A stretch of 38,710 bases of DNA from CAYVMN01 sp964452575. GTDB lineage: Bacteria > Desulfobacterota > DSM-4660 > Desulfatiglandales > Desulfatiglandaceae. The notes beneath the pieces are model-generated. The model worked only from the letters and a program-made list of their open reading frames with translations. It had not been told where the DNA came from and made no database searches. The position numbers and the translations under genes are program-made. This document shows, one piece after another, positions 16,336-24,144 of this stretch (the stretch's first letter is position 1; the number at the start of each line of letters is the position of its first letter). The stretch spans positions 1 through 38,710 of the forward strand of contig CAYVMN010000013.1 of assembly GCA_964452575.1 (NCBI GenBank), given 5' to 3'.

Positions 16336-17046
16336 TCACATTCCAAGATAGGCTTCCTTCACATGAGGCATCTGGCTCAGCTCTTGACCGGTACCTTCAA
16401 GGAAAATACGGCCATCTTCCAAGACATATCCCCGATTGGCAATCTGCAGGGCAAGATTTACGTTTTGCTCCACCAGAAAGAGGGGCACGCCTCCTTCGTG
16501 AATCTTTTCGATTGCCACAAAGAGATCCTGAACCAGGAAAGGCGCTAGCCCCAGAGACGGTTCATCCAGCATGAGTAAACGCGGATGGGCCATGAGCCCT
16601 CGGGCGATGACAAGCATTCGCTGTTCGCCACCTGACAGCGTTCCGGCCAGCTGCTTGAGTTTATTGCCTCTTTCAAGCTGCGGAAATAGGTCTAGAACTT
16701 CACCAAATGTCTTGTTCTTAGCCATCTTTGCTTCCGGCGAGTTTACGGCGAGTTCCAGATTTTCAAGCACCGTCATTTTTGGAAAAACAGATTTTCCTTC
16801 AGGAACATAGGAGAGCCCACGAGAAACGATGGCAGGGGTTTTTAACTTGTGAATGGCCTGGCCATCGAAAAATATCTCCCCCTTCCAGGGAGGGACTATG
16901 CCCATGATCGACCGAATAGTAGTGGTCTTCCCTGCGCCATTTCCTCCCAGCAACGCCAGAACCTCTCCTTCTGAAAGGTGGAATGTAATGTCATAAATAA
17001 CCTGTATATTGCCGTACCCTACAGCGAGATTACGCACTTCCAGCAC
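16336..17046 (-). CDS. livF: LIV-type ABC transporter ATPase LivF (second system)
   Basis: ATPase of 236 residues with Walker A GGNGAGKTT, YVPEGKSVFP, signature LSGGEQRML, Walker B LLMLDEPSLGLAP and switch LVEQNVNLAL. It starts at a GTG two bases after the livG stop. All motifs are intact, unlike its partner LivG, so this subunit probably supplies a normal ATP site. Confidence 0.93.
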   Translation of the reverse strand: MLEVRNLAVGYGNIQVIYDITFHLSEGEVLALLGGNGAGKTTTIRSIMGIVPPWKGEIFFDGQAIHKLKTPAIVSRGLSYVPEGKSVFPKMTVLENLELAVNSPEAKMAKNKTFGEVLDLFPQLERGNKLKQLAGTLSGGEQRMLVIARGLMAHPRLLMLDEPSLGLAPFLVQDLFVAIEKIHEGGVPLFLVEQNVNLALQIANRGYVLEDGRIFLEGTGQELSQMPHVKEAYLGM

Positions 17047-17048
17047 CG

Positions 17049-17777
17049 CTATCCCTCTTTCACTTTCCCCAGGTAACAGGCAATAACCTGTTCGTCATTA
17101 GCCACCTCTTCGGGATCGCCCTCAGAGATCTTTCTACCATGATCCAGGCAAATAACCCGATCGGCGGTCCCCATGATGACACGCATAATGTGCTCGCACC
17201 AAAAAACCGTAATATTCATATCATCCCGTATGCGAAGGATGAGATCTCGGAATTGTTGTAACTCGGATGGGGTGAGACCGGCCAGAATCTCATCAAGAAG
17301 CAGTAACTTGGGTTTGGTGGCAAGGCACCGGGCCAGTTCAAGCATTTTACATTGCAAATCGTTGAGTTGAGAGGCCAGATTCCAGGCGACTTCATCCAGG
17401 CCCACCAAAGCCAGTAATTCACGTGCCCTTTCAGTCCCCTGCTTATTATCCTTTCTTCCCGGAATTCCATAGAGGTAAGCAAGGGTAACGTTTTCCTCAA
17501 CCGTTAAACTCCTGAAAGGTCGAGGTATCTGATGAGTTCGAGCAATCCCCAGATGACAGATGTCATGGGGGCTGAGTTTGTGAAAACTTTTGTCCTGAAA
17601 TCGTATTTCACCACTCGTCAAAGGAAAAACCTTCGTAATCAGATTGAATAGCGTGGTCTTACCTGAACCATTGGGTCCGATAAGTCCGACGATCTCTTGT
17701 TCATGAATGGTCAGGCTGACATCCTGCAATGCTTTGAGCCCACCAAAGTGTTTGCTTACTTTATTGACGTAAAGCAT
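17049..17777 (-). CDS. livG: LIV-type ABC transporter ATPase LivG (second system), degenerate signature
   Basis: ATPase of 242 residues. Walker A is GPNGSGKTT, Walker B is LLLLDEILAGL and the switch His is in FWCEHIMRV. The ABC signature, LSYGQQ or LPYGxQ in relatives, reads SQLNDLQCKMLELARCL here and has lost the conserved glycine, as well as the Pro of the usual DEP. It lies after the binding-protein gene, separated by 74 bases with a hairpin. One composite ATP site of the transporter may be weakened. Confidence 0.9.
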   Translation of the reverse strand: MLYVNKVSKHFGGLKALQDVSLTIHEQEIVGLIGPNGSGKTTLFNLITKVFPLTSGEIRFQDKSFHKLSPHDICHLGIARTHQIPRPFRSLTVEENVTLAYLYGIPGRKDNKQGTERARELLALVGLDEVAWNLASQLNDLQCKMLELARCLATKPKLLLLDEILAGLTPSELQQFRDLILRIRDDMNITVFWCEHIMRVIMGTADRVICLDHGRKISEGDPEEVANDEQVIACYLGKVKEG

Positions 17778-17806
17778 TAGCTAAGCCTCATCCGCATGGC
17801 TCTCTT

Positions 17807-17833
17807 GTGGAAGGCGGAAAAACCACCTTCCAC
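17807..17833 (-). promoter_or_regulatory. Intercistronic hairpin after the binding-protein gene
   Basis: On the - strand GTGGAAGGTGG and CCGCCTTCCAC form an eleven-pair stem, counting one U-G wobble, around a five-T loop. On the + strand the same position is a C-A mismatch, so the fold fits RNA made from the - strand. It lies between livK and livG, where such stems often protect the upstream message or cause partial termination. No T tract follows. Confidence 0.65.
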
Positions 17834-17851
17834 TGCACTAAACAGGCATGT

Positions 17852-19090
17852 CTATTTCTTATAGGCAGGCTGTGGAAAAATTAGGCTCTTGGTGGCAAAT
17901 TCCTTAGGGTACACGACTTCAGGTACGCCTGACTGCATCTGCGGGCAAACCAAAGCACTTCCTTGGGACGTTCCATCCTCATTAAACTTCAGATCACCGA
18001 TAACTGTCTTAATCGTTTTTGTCAGAAATGCTTCTCGTATCTTGTCCTTATCAAGGCCTCCGGCCAACTCAATTGCTTCCAGCATGGCCTGAGCCCCGGC
18101 ATACCCGATGGCCGCCACCCAACTGGGATCTTCGCTATAGGCCTTTTTGAATTCTGCGATAAACTCTTTGTTTCCATAAGTATCAAGGCTGGAAGCCCAA
18201 ACACTGGTCCCAACAATGCCCTGAATTTGACCCGGCTTAAACTTCTCAGCGAAAGATGGATATCCTGTCGCCGTTTGCACATAGATGAGTTTAAATTTAT
18301 CGCTGACGCCCATCTCAAGTATGGTCCGAGTCACCAGCAGGTCATTGCGCACATGGGAAACAGTGCCGATAATGTCATAATTGGCGGCAATGACCTTGTT
18401 AATAGAGGCACTCACATCCTTACTGTCCGAAGGGTAGATGTCAACGATTTTGAAGTCCAGGCCCTCTTTTTGGGCCGTTTTGACCATGAATCCAGAGACG
18501 GCTTTGGCCCACAGGCCGTCCTCAGAGATAAGACCAACACTCGGCTTGCCTGGCATTGTCTTGACCGCATTGACAAACGCCTGACAGTATTGCGACGCGG
18601 TGGGGCCGACATTGAAGATCCATTTGTACCCTTGCGTCCAAATCTTGTTCGCATAGCCCGCATAGATCGCCATAGGAATCTTTGTCGTCTCTGCGATTTT
18701 CGCAACGGCAAAAGAGAGTGCGGAGCCATGTGCAGAGAAAAAAACATCTACACGGTCCTTATTGGCTAGACGCTGGAAGTCCCGGACCGCTGTGGACGGC
18801 TCACTCTTGTCATCATAAGAGATGAGCTTTATTGGGATCTTTTTATTGTATTGAGAAAGGAAAAGACCGCCCTTACTGTTAACTAGATCCACAGCCAGCT
18901 TTCGGCCCTTGAAAGATGGAATACTATCCTCGGCCATGTAACCGGATTCACTCACAGAGGTACCGATCTTGATCTCTTCTGGCGCCTTCTCAGCCCATGC
19001 GTCAAGAGGTGGCAGGAAGGCGATTCCGGTCCCAAAAAGAAACACGGAAAGCCCCGCTACAAACATTTGAATTAGCTTTTTTCCATTCAT
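17852..19090 (-). CDS. livK: LIV-type periplasmic substrate-binding protein (second system)
   Basis: Peripla_BP_6 family, 412 residues. Residues 1 to about 33 are a signal peptide (basic start, long hydrophobic stretch, cleavage near AWA). The mature start EEIKIGTSVSESGYMAED and the block AVDLVNSKGGL fit the family. GGGAGGAG lies at a good distance before the ATG. It is the first gene of the operon livK-G-F-H-M-adh. The sequence is clearly different from the binding proteins at 5393 and 22680, so the ligands probably differ. Confidence 0.92.
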   Translation of the reverse strand: MNGKKLIQMFVAGLSVFLFGTGIAFLPPLDAWAEKAPEEIKIGTSVSESGYMAEDSIPSFKGRKLAVDLVNSKGGLFLSQYNKKIPIKLISYDDKSEPSTAVRDFQRLANKDRVDVFFSAHGSALSFAVAKIAETTKIPMAIYAGYANKIWTQGYKWIFNVGPTASQYCQAFVNAVKTMPGKPSVGLISEDGLWAKAVSGFMVKTAQKEGLDFKIVDIYPSDSKDVSASINKVIAANYDIIGTVSHVRNDLLVTRTILEMGVSDKFKLIYVQTATGYPSFAEKFKPGQIQGIVGTSVWASSLDTYGNKEFIAEFKKAYSEDPSWVAAIGYAGAQAMLEAIELAGGLDKDKIREAFLTKTIKTVIGDLKFNEDGTSQGSALVCPQMQSGVPEVVYPKEFATKSLIFPQPAYKK

Positions 19091-19154
19091 GATTTCTCCT
19101 CCCTATGTTTTTGTTCTATGTTTTAGTAAAAGACAACGGCTTTCCACCAACTAA

Positions 19155-19178
19155 AGGGAAGCATAGTCGGGCTTCCCT
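19155..19178. other. Perfect inverted repeat between two LIV operons
   Basis: AGGGAAGC and GCTTCCCT form an eight-pair stem with an eight-base loop in the 198-base gap between livF of the third system and livK of the second. Read on the - strand it is followed by TTTAG only, so it is at best a weak terminator for the upstream operon. It could also be an RNA processing site or an operator. Confidence 0.5.
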
Positions 19179-19288
19179 GTATAAATTGCGCTCGCTACGC
19201 AGGTAGTCCTTAATCAACGAAATCCTTAACCCTGCCCTCGGCCCTGCGTGTTTGATGGTCAAGTTCTTTTAATCAAAAAATTATTGTC

Positions 19289-19951
19289 TTAGCTTATCGA
19301 GGTTCTTTCAACGACTTCCCCCCGCTCGATAACGTAGATCTTGTCAGTGAGCATAAGCGCCCGCTTTAGGTCGGATTCGGCAACCAGCACGGAGAGCCCA
19401 TCCTCAGCTTTTTGGAATTCATGAATCGCCTGTGCAAGTTTTCGAGAAAGCGCCGTGGAAATTCCTTCGAAAGGCTCATCCAGTAACAGAACTTTCTTAC
19501 TGTTCACAAAACTTCGCGCGAGGGCTACCAGTTTTTGTTGGCCCCCACTTAACTGCATGGCTTTCCTGCCGGCCACCACCTTGACTTCAGGAAGCAACCC
19601 ATAGATTGTGTCTAATCGCACCTCAACGGAGGGCAAGCCCAAGGCCTGAGCAGGGATTAAAAGATTTTCTTCGGCCGTGAGAGCACTGATCAGCCTCCGA
19701 TCCTCTGGCAGGTATCCTATACCAAGCTTCGCCCGGTCATGAGGTGGTAAAGGTCCTAGATTATGACCATCAAGGCTGATCTTTCCCTCTGTCACGGACA
19801 CAAGCCCCATGATGCTTCGCATGGTCGTCGTCTTGCCTGCGCCGTTTCGCCCCACCAGTGCAATGATGCTACCGGTTGGCACTTCCAGAGTTAAGCCCCG
19901 TAGTATGGTGAATGCGCTAATCTTGACAGTAATGTTTTTGACATCTAACAT
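19289..19951 (-). CDS. livF: LIV-type ABC transporter ATPase LivF (third system)
   Basis: ATPase of 220 residues, the shortest LivF here. Walker A is GRNGAGKTT, the signature LSGGQQKLVALARSF and Walker B VLLLDEPFEGI. The usual YVPEGR motif is YLPEDRRLI, and the switch region normally reading LVEQN is VLVAESDLKRAL. It is the last gene of the third transport operon, two bases after livG. The fold is clear, but the divergent switch suggests altered ATPase behaviour. Confidence 0.9.
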   Translation of the reverse strand: MLDVKNITVKISAFTILRGLTLEVPTGSIIALVGRNGAGKTTTMRSIMGLVSVTEGKISLDGHNLGPLPPHDRAKLGIGYLPEDRRLISALTAEENLLIPAQALGLPSVEVRLDTIYGLLPEVKVVAGRKAMQLSGGQQKLVALARSFVNSKKVLLLDEPFEGISTALSRKLAQAIHEFQKAEDGLSVLVAESDLKRALMLTDKIYVIERGEVVERTSIS

Positions 19952-19953
19952 CG

Positions 19954-20703
19954 CTACTCATCACCCAATATGGCTTGCCTGACGTTGACGTCAGATAAGA
20001 CCACATCCACCGTGCCATCGGCAACCACCCTTCCGTTATCAAAGGCCAATGCCCGCTCCGCATATCTTTCGATGATTTCTATGTCGTGCTCCACAAATAC
20101 CGTTGTTACACCCACATCCTTGAGTGCGCTTAAGAGCGCGTCCATGACCGCAAATTTCTCTTTCAGGCTCACCCCGCTGGTGGGCTCATCCATCAGCAAG
20201 AGCTTGGGCTTCAAAATAAAAGACAGAGCCACATCAAGAAGTTTTCTTCCACCTTCGGGCAAGTTGCCGACCACCTGCCTGGCGTCGTCTTCAAAGCCGA
20301 ACTGTTTGAGGACGCCAAGGGCCTCTTCTATCCAGGAATCTTCATTAAGATGGCTCCAAAAATCCCAACTCCTCCCTGACCGAGTAGCTACCGCAATGAG
20401 CATGTTTTCAAGAACTGTGAGGCCGGTGTAAAGCTGGGGTATCTGAAAAGACCTGGCGATCCCAAGGGCAATCACCTGTCTTGGGGAAAGCCCAGTGATA
20501 TTTCTACCTTGGAAACGGATTTCACCGCTCGTTGGCTGTACATAGCCGGTGATCAGGTTGAGTAGCGTTGTCTTCCCTGACCCGTTTGCACCGACAATAC
20601 CTACAACCTCTCCTTCGCTGATGCAGAGGTCAATGTCGTGGGCGGCCACGACCATCCCGAAATTCTTATGCAGGCTCACTGTTTCAAGGATAGCTGCTGC
20701 CAT
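19954..20703 (-). CDS. livG: LIV-type ABC transporter ATPase LivG (third system)
   Basis: ATPase of 249 residues with Walker A GANGSGKTT, Walker B LLLMDEPTSGV and switch VFVEHDIE. The signature is NLPEGGRKLLDVALSF, a variant of LPYGxQ. Its ATG lies 28 bases inside the end of livM, preceded by AAGGATGGG, so translation is probably coupled. Confidence 0.92.
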   Translation of the reverse strand: MAAAILETVSLHKNFGMVVAAHDIDLCISEGEVVGIVGANGSGKTTLLNLITGYVQPTSGEIRFQGRNITGLSPRQVIALGIARSFQIPQLYTGLTVLENMLIAVATRSGRSWDFWSHLNEDSWIEEALGVLKQFGFEDDARQVVGNLPEGGRKLLDVALSFILKPKLLLMDEPTSGVSLKEKFAVMDALLSALKDVGVTTVFVEHDIEIIERYAERALAFDNGRVVADGTVDVVLSDVNVRQAILGDE

Positions 20704-21662
20704 TGCATTCCCATCCTTTTGATGGCTTCAGTGAGGCTCCAAAGGCCTTGGGGTAAGAAGAATATGATCAGCAGTAATATGCCACCTAAGGTCATCTGCC
20801 AGGTATCGGGCGAAAACTTGAAGGCGTAATTCTTCACGAACTCGAACACAATCGATCCGAGAAATGGCGCAAAGACGCTTCCGGTGCCCCCCAAGACTGC
20901 AACGAATACAAAATCGGCGGAAACCGTCCAATAGGCGAGCTCTGGCGCCACATGCTCCACATTAAACGCGACCAGACCCCCTCCCAGTCCACCCAGGGCA
21001 CCGGAGAAGACATAGGAAAAGTAGATTGCTCTCCCCACGGAGGCCCCCATGTATTCAACACGGATTTCATTGTCGCGCACTGCTTGCATCAAATATCCAA
21101 GCGGGGAAGTGATAAAACGCCAGCCGATATAAAGCACCCCAATCGTCAGGATCAGTGTGAGGTAGTAGTGGAAGATACGAAGGTTCTCTGCTGCCGGCTG
21201 GATCCCAAGAATCTTGACGGGCGGGATGGGCATTCCGTCCGTGCCCCCTGTCACGTCATAAAACTTAAAGAGTAATGTATATAAAATCATGGAAAATGCC
21301 AGGCTGAGCATGGCGAAAAATATCCCCCGGTATCGCTTTAGAAGGATGCCCGTGAGGGCAGCCAGCGCAGCCCCTGCTAGTACACAAAGAGCAATTAAGA
21401 TCAGTGATTCCCTGATATTCCATCGGTTCATCGCAAAAGCTGCTGCGTAAGCCCCGGCCGCATAGTAAAGCCCATGCCCAAAGGAGAGGAGCCCGCCACG
21501 CAAAATTAGGGCCACCCCCAGCACGACCATTCCATGGGCTAAAGCTATAGTGAGTACGAAGATAATCCAGTTTGAAAGTAGAAACGGAGCAACAGCGAAC
21601 AGGACTACGCCTATCATAATCGCCACCGAAGAACCGACCTTGAATCTCTTTAGCAATCTCAT
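20676..21662 (-). CDS. livM: LIV-type ABC transporter permease LivM (third system)
   Basis: Membrane permease of 328 residues. The LivM signature reads GLLSFGHGLYYAAGAYAAAF (His and aromatic pair kept), and the C-terminal FVAVLGGTGSVFAPFLGSIVFE matches the ATPase-contact loop. It starts with the ATGA overlap to the livH stop. Many hydrophobic segments run through the protein. It belongs with the livH, livG and livF on either side. Confidence 0.9.
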   Translation of the reverse strand: MRLLKRFKVGSSVAIMIGVVLFAVAPFLLSNWIIFVLTIALAHGMVVLGVALILRGGLLSFGHGLYYAAGAYAAAFAMNRWNIRESLILIALCVLAGAALAALTGILLKRYRGIFFAMLSLAFSMILYTLLFKFYDVTGGTDGMPIPPVKILGIQPAAENLRIFHYYLTLILTIGVLYIGWRFITSPLGYLMQAVRDNEIRVEYMGASVGRAIYFSYVFSGALGGLGGGLVAFNVEHVAPELAYWTVSADFVFVAVLGGTGSVFAPFLGSIVFEFVKNYAFKFSPDTWQMTLGGILLLIIFFLPQGLWSLTEAIKRMGMQWQQLSLKQ

Positions 21663-22555
21663 ATTCGACGTACCTCTATCCCTCCGAAGAATCCCTGGGG
21701 ACGAAAGATGAGCACGAAGACCATGAGCGCGTAAATGACAAAAAGCTCCAGCTCTGGATAGAGATGAACAGCTGCAGCCCTCGCAGTGCCCACAAGGAGG
21801 CAGCCAAGCGCGGCCCGCCCGCCACTGCCCCGTCCCCCAATGCCGCCCCCGGCAAAGGCCAATACAATGACCTCTATACCCATACCCGGTTCTACCGAGA
21901 TCATAGGGGCTGTGAAAGCACCCCCTAGGGCCGCCAGAAATGACCCCAGAATAAAGGCGAAAGTATCGACTCTAGGGACATTAACGCCCATGGCGGAACT
22001 GATCTCCCGGTCGCCGATGACGGAGGTCACCTGTCTACCAAACTGGGTCCGGTTAACGACCAACCAGAGCAGGAGGCCGCAAAGAATCGCAATGCCTGTA
22101 AGCAGAAACGGATACCCTGCATAGGATATACCCACCAACCTCACCTGTCCCATAATAGTAAAGGGCTTATCGACAAAACGCGGCTCAATTCCCCACACCA
22201 ACTTCATTACGTCTTCGAGGATGAGAAAAAGGGCAAATGTGGTCAGCAGAGGAATGACCTCCTCTTTCTGATAGGTGCGTTTTAAAAATACCCGTTCAAT
22301 TGTAGGACCTAGTATGACGGCGACGAGAATGGAGGCAACGACCAGTATGGGGAAGCTCACCCAGGCGGGATATTGGCCACCTAAGAACCAGGCCGCCAGC
22401 CAGGCTCCCATGTAGGCACCGAGTGCAAAGATGCTTCCGTGCGCAACATTCAGGATCCGCAGAACACCAAAGATAAATGTGATGCCGACTGATATAAGAA
22501 ATAGCCAAGAAGCGAACACAATCCCATCCAGCACGATAATGACAGCAGTGTCCAT
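21659..22555 (-). CDS. livH: LIV-type ABC transporter permease LivH (third system)
   Basis: Membrane permease of 298 residues with VGITFIFGVLRILNVAHGSIFALGAYMGA near the start and LIFRPQGFFGG at the end, both typical of LivH. AGAGGA precedes the ATG. It follows the binding-protein gene after 124 bases that hold an inverted repeat. A glycine-rich stretch (AGGGIGGRGSGGR, near 235-247) replaces the usual LGGxGS loop and is unusually Gly/Arg-rich. Confidence 0.9.
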   Translation of the reverse strand: MDTAVIIVLDGIVFASWLFLISVGITFIFGVLRILNVAHGSIFALGAYMGAWLAAWFLGGQYPAWVSFPILVVASILVAVILGPTIERVFLKRTYQKEEVIPLLTTFALFLILEDVMKLVWGIEPRFVDKPFTIMGQVRLVGISYAGYPFLLTGIAILCGLLLWLVVNRTQFGRQVTSVIGDREISSAMGVNVPRVDTFAFILGSFLAALGGAFTAPMISVEPGMGIEVIVLAFAGGGIGGRGSGGRAALGCLLVGTARAAAVHLYPELELFVIYALMVFVLIFRPQGFFGGIEVRRI

Positions 22556-22573
22556 CTCGTTCCTCTTGATATG

Positions 22574-22611
22574 AGTCCGAAACGCTTGCTCACCAAGGAG
22601 TTGTTCGGACT
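22574..22611 (-). promoter_or_regulatory. Intercistronic inverted repeat between livK and livH
   Basis: AGTCCGAA (22574-22581) and TTCGGACT (22604-22611) are exact inverse complements around a 22-base loop. The position, directly after a binding-protein gene, mirrors the hairpin at 17807. It may help set the ratio of binding protein to membrane subunits. A weaker GGCGT/ACGCC stem lies closer to the livK stop. Confidence 0.45.
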
Positions 22612-22679
22612 TAGGAATCTAACCCAAGATCCGGTGAATCCAATGGCGTGTTAGCCTTTTGGCGATCATACGCCTTGCA

Positions 22680-23969
22680 TTACTTCTTCTCAGGCCAACT
22701 TTCGATCCATTCGATCGCCTTGGTCCCGGGGGGATTGTTCACTTGAGCGGCAGGGTACACCCTAAACTGATCCAGTAATGGGTAACCGTATTTGGGATGG
22801 CGTTTGCCAGAGGTGATGCCCCACATGCTCTCGTGTATAGCCTGATGATTTTCCTGTATGAGTACCGGTCCTCGGGGGGTTCCATAGGCTAGGTTTTCCA
22901 TCGCCAAAATGATTTCTTCGGTGCTTGGCCACTCGCCCCCCTTACCTTTGATCGCCTTTTCTATTCCAGCTTTCAGGCCATATATGGCTTGGGCCATGAA
23001 ATGGCCTTGGTAGTCAGGACATACGCCGAACTTGTCCTTGTAACTCTCAATAAACTCCCGGTTCGGCTGGAACTTATCCGGATCAGGAAACTGGAGGTGG
23101 TAACCGCGGCCGGAGAACGCTACGCCTTTGGGCAAGATCTCCGCCTGGGACAGAAGCCCGGTAGTCACCACCACCAAGCTCTGTTTAAATAGGCCCCTCA
23201 TCTCGGCAACTTTGATAAGGGAGGTCAGGCCAGCACCCCAGTTGACGGTATGGATTGCATCAGGCTTGAGTGCGAGCAGCTTTGACACTTCCGCCGAGTA
23301 ATCTGTCGCGAGGAATTTGGTCCACAGCTCGCCGACCACCTTCACATCAGGTTTCAGCTTGAGGACGGCCTTTTTGAACATCTCCCAGGAATCGCGTCCA
23401 TAGGCGTAATCGTAATTCAGCCCGGCAATGGTCTTGAGATCAGGTTTTACGTCGAGCACATAAAACGCGGCACCGACGTTTTCCGACACGCAGTGCGCCG
23501 ACGTTCTGAAGACATACTTATATTTCCGCTGTTCGAACAAGCGGTAATTTGCAGTCACCTGAAAGATGGTAAGAGTCTTAAGCTCCTCTGCCAAGGGCGC
23601 TACCGCCAAAGATTTCGCACTCGATGTATAACCGATGACCACGTCCACTTTCTCATCCTGGACCAAGCGTCGAAACTCTTGAACCTTGTCAGCCGTAGAC
23701 CCCATTTCGTCGACAAAGATTCCTTCAAGCTTGACGCCGTCTATCCCTCCCGCCGTATTGATCTGCTCAATGAGGAGTTTGGCAGCGTTGACGGCGCTAG
23801 CATCGTGAGGGGCTCCGGCGCCCGAGAGATTCTGTACGATCGCGATCTTCAACTGTGCAGGTTTGGCGGCAGCCAGCGCTGACGAAGGCGCGGCCAGCAA
23901 CCCAGCGGCCAGGATCACAAAAAAAACTTGGATAACTGCCAACTTTGGCAAACATCTACGTTCTTTCAT
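22680..23969 (-). CDS. livK: LIV-type periplasmic substrate-binding protein (third system)
   Basis: Peripla_BP_6 family, 429 residues from the chosen ATG. Residues 1 to about 33 are a signal peptide ending SSALA. The mature part opens QLKIAIVQNLSGAGAPHDAS and contains LIEQINTAGGIDGVKLEGI. ATG at 23969 is preferred because GGAGGGG precedes it closely; an ATG at 24008 would place 13 extra polar residues before the signal peptide. It lies 175 bases after the LarA-like gene and may be in the same operon; that gap shows no gene. Its ligand may be the substrate of the LarA-like protein (inference from order only). Confidence 0.92.
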   Translation of the reverse strand: MKERRCLPKLAVIQVFFVILAAGLLAAPSSALAAAKPAQLKIAIVQNLSGAGAPHDASAVNAAKLLIEQINTAGGIDGVKLEGIFVDEMGSTADKVQEFRRLVQDEKVDVVIGYTSSAKSLAVAPLAEELKTLTIFQVTANYRLFEQRKYKYVFRTSAHCVSENVGAAFYVLDVKPDLKTIAGLNYDYAYGRDSWEMFKKAVLKLKPDVKVVGELWTKFLATDYSAEVSKLLALKPDAIHTVNWGAGLTSLIKVAEMRGLFKQSLVVVTTGLLSQAEILPKGVAFSGRGYHLQFPDPDKFQPNREFIESYKDKFGVCPDYQGHFMAQAIYGLKAGIEKAIKGKGGEWPSTEEIILAMENLAYGTPRGPVLIQENHQAIHESMWGITSGKRHPKYGYPLLDQFRVYPAAQVNNPPGTKAIEWIESWPEKK

Positions 23970-24144
23970 TTTTCCCCTCCTATTCTCTAAAATTATTCCT
24001 AAATCCATTCCGGCATTCAGTGAAGTGGCTTCTTACTAACTAATCAAAGCAACAAAGGCAAAGCTGGAATGGGGCCCGCGAAGGTTTCCTTAACAGCCAA
24101 CATCCCCAATGTGATCCACGGTCAAACCGACTCATCGGCTCGAT

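Noticed and set aside
17963..18769. A 268-codon open frame on the + strand opposite the second-system binding protein
   Set aside because: No family motif and fully inside a clear periplasmic binding protein gene on the other strand.
19155..19178. A confident Rho-independent terminator between the two - strand LIV operons
   Set aside because: The stem is good but is followed by only three T residues on the transcribed strand, so it is listed only as an inverted repeat.
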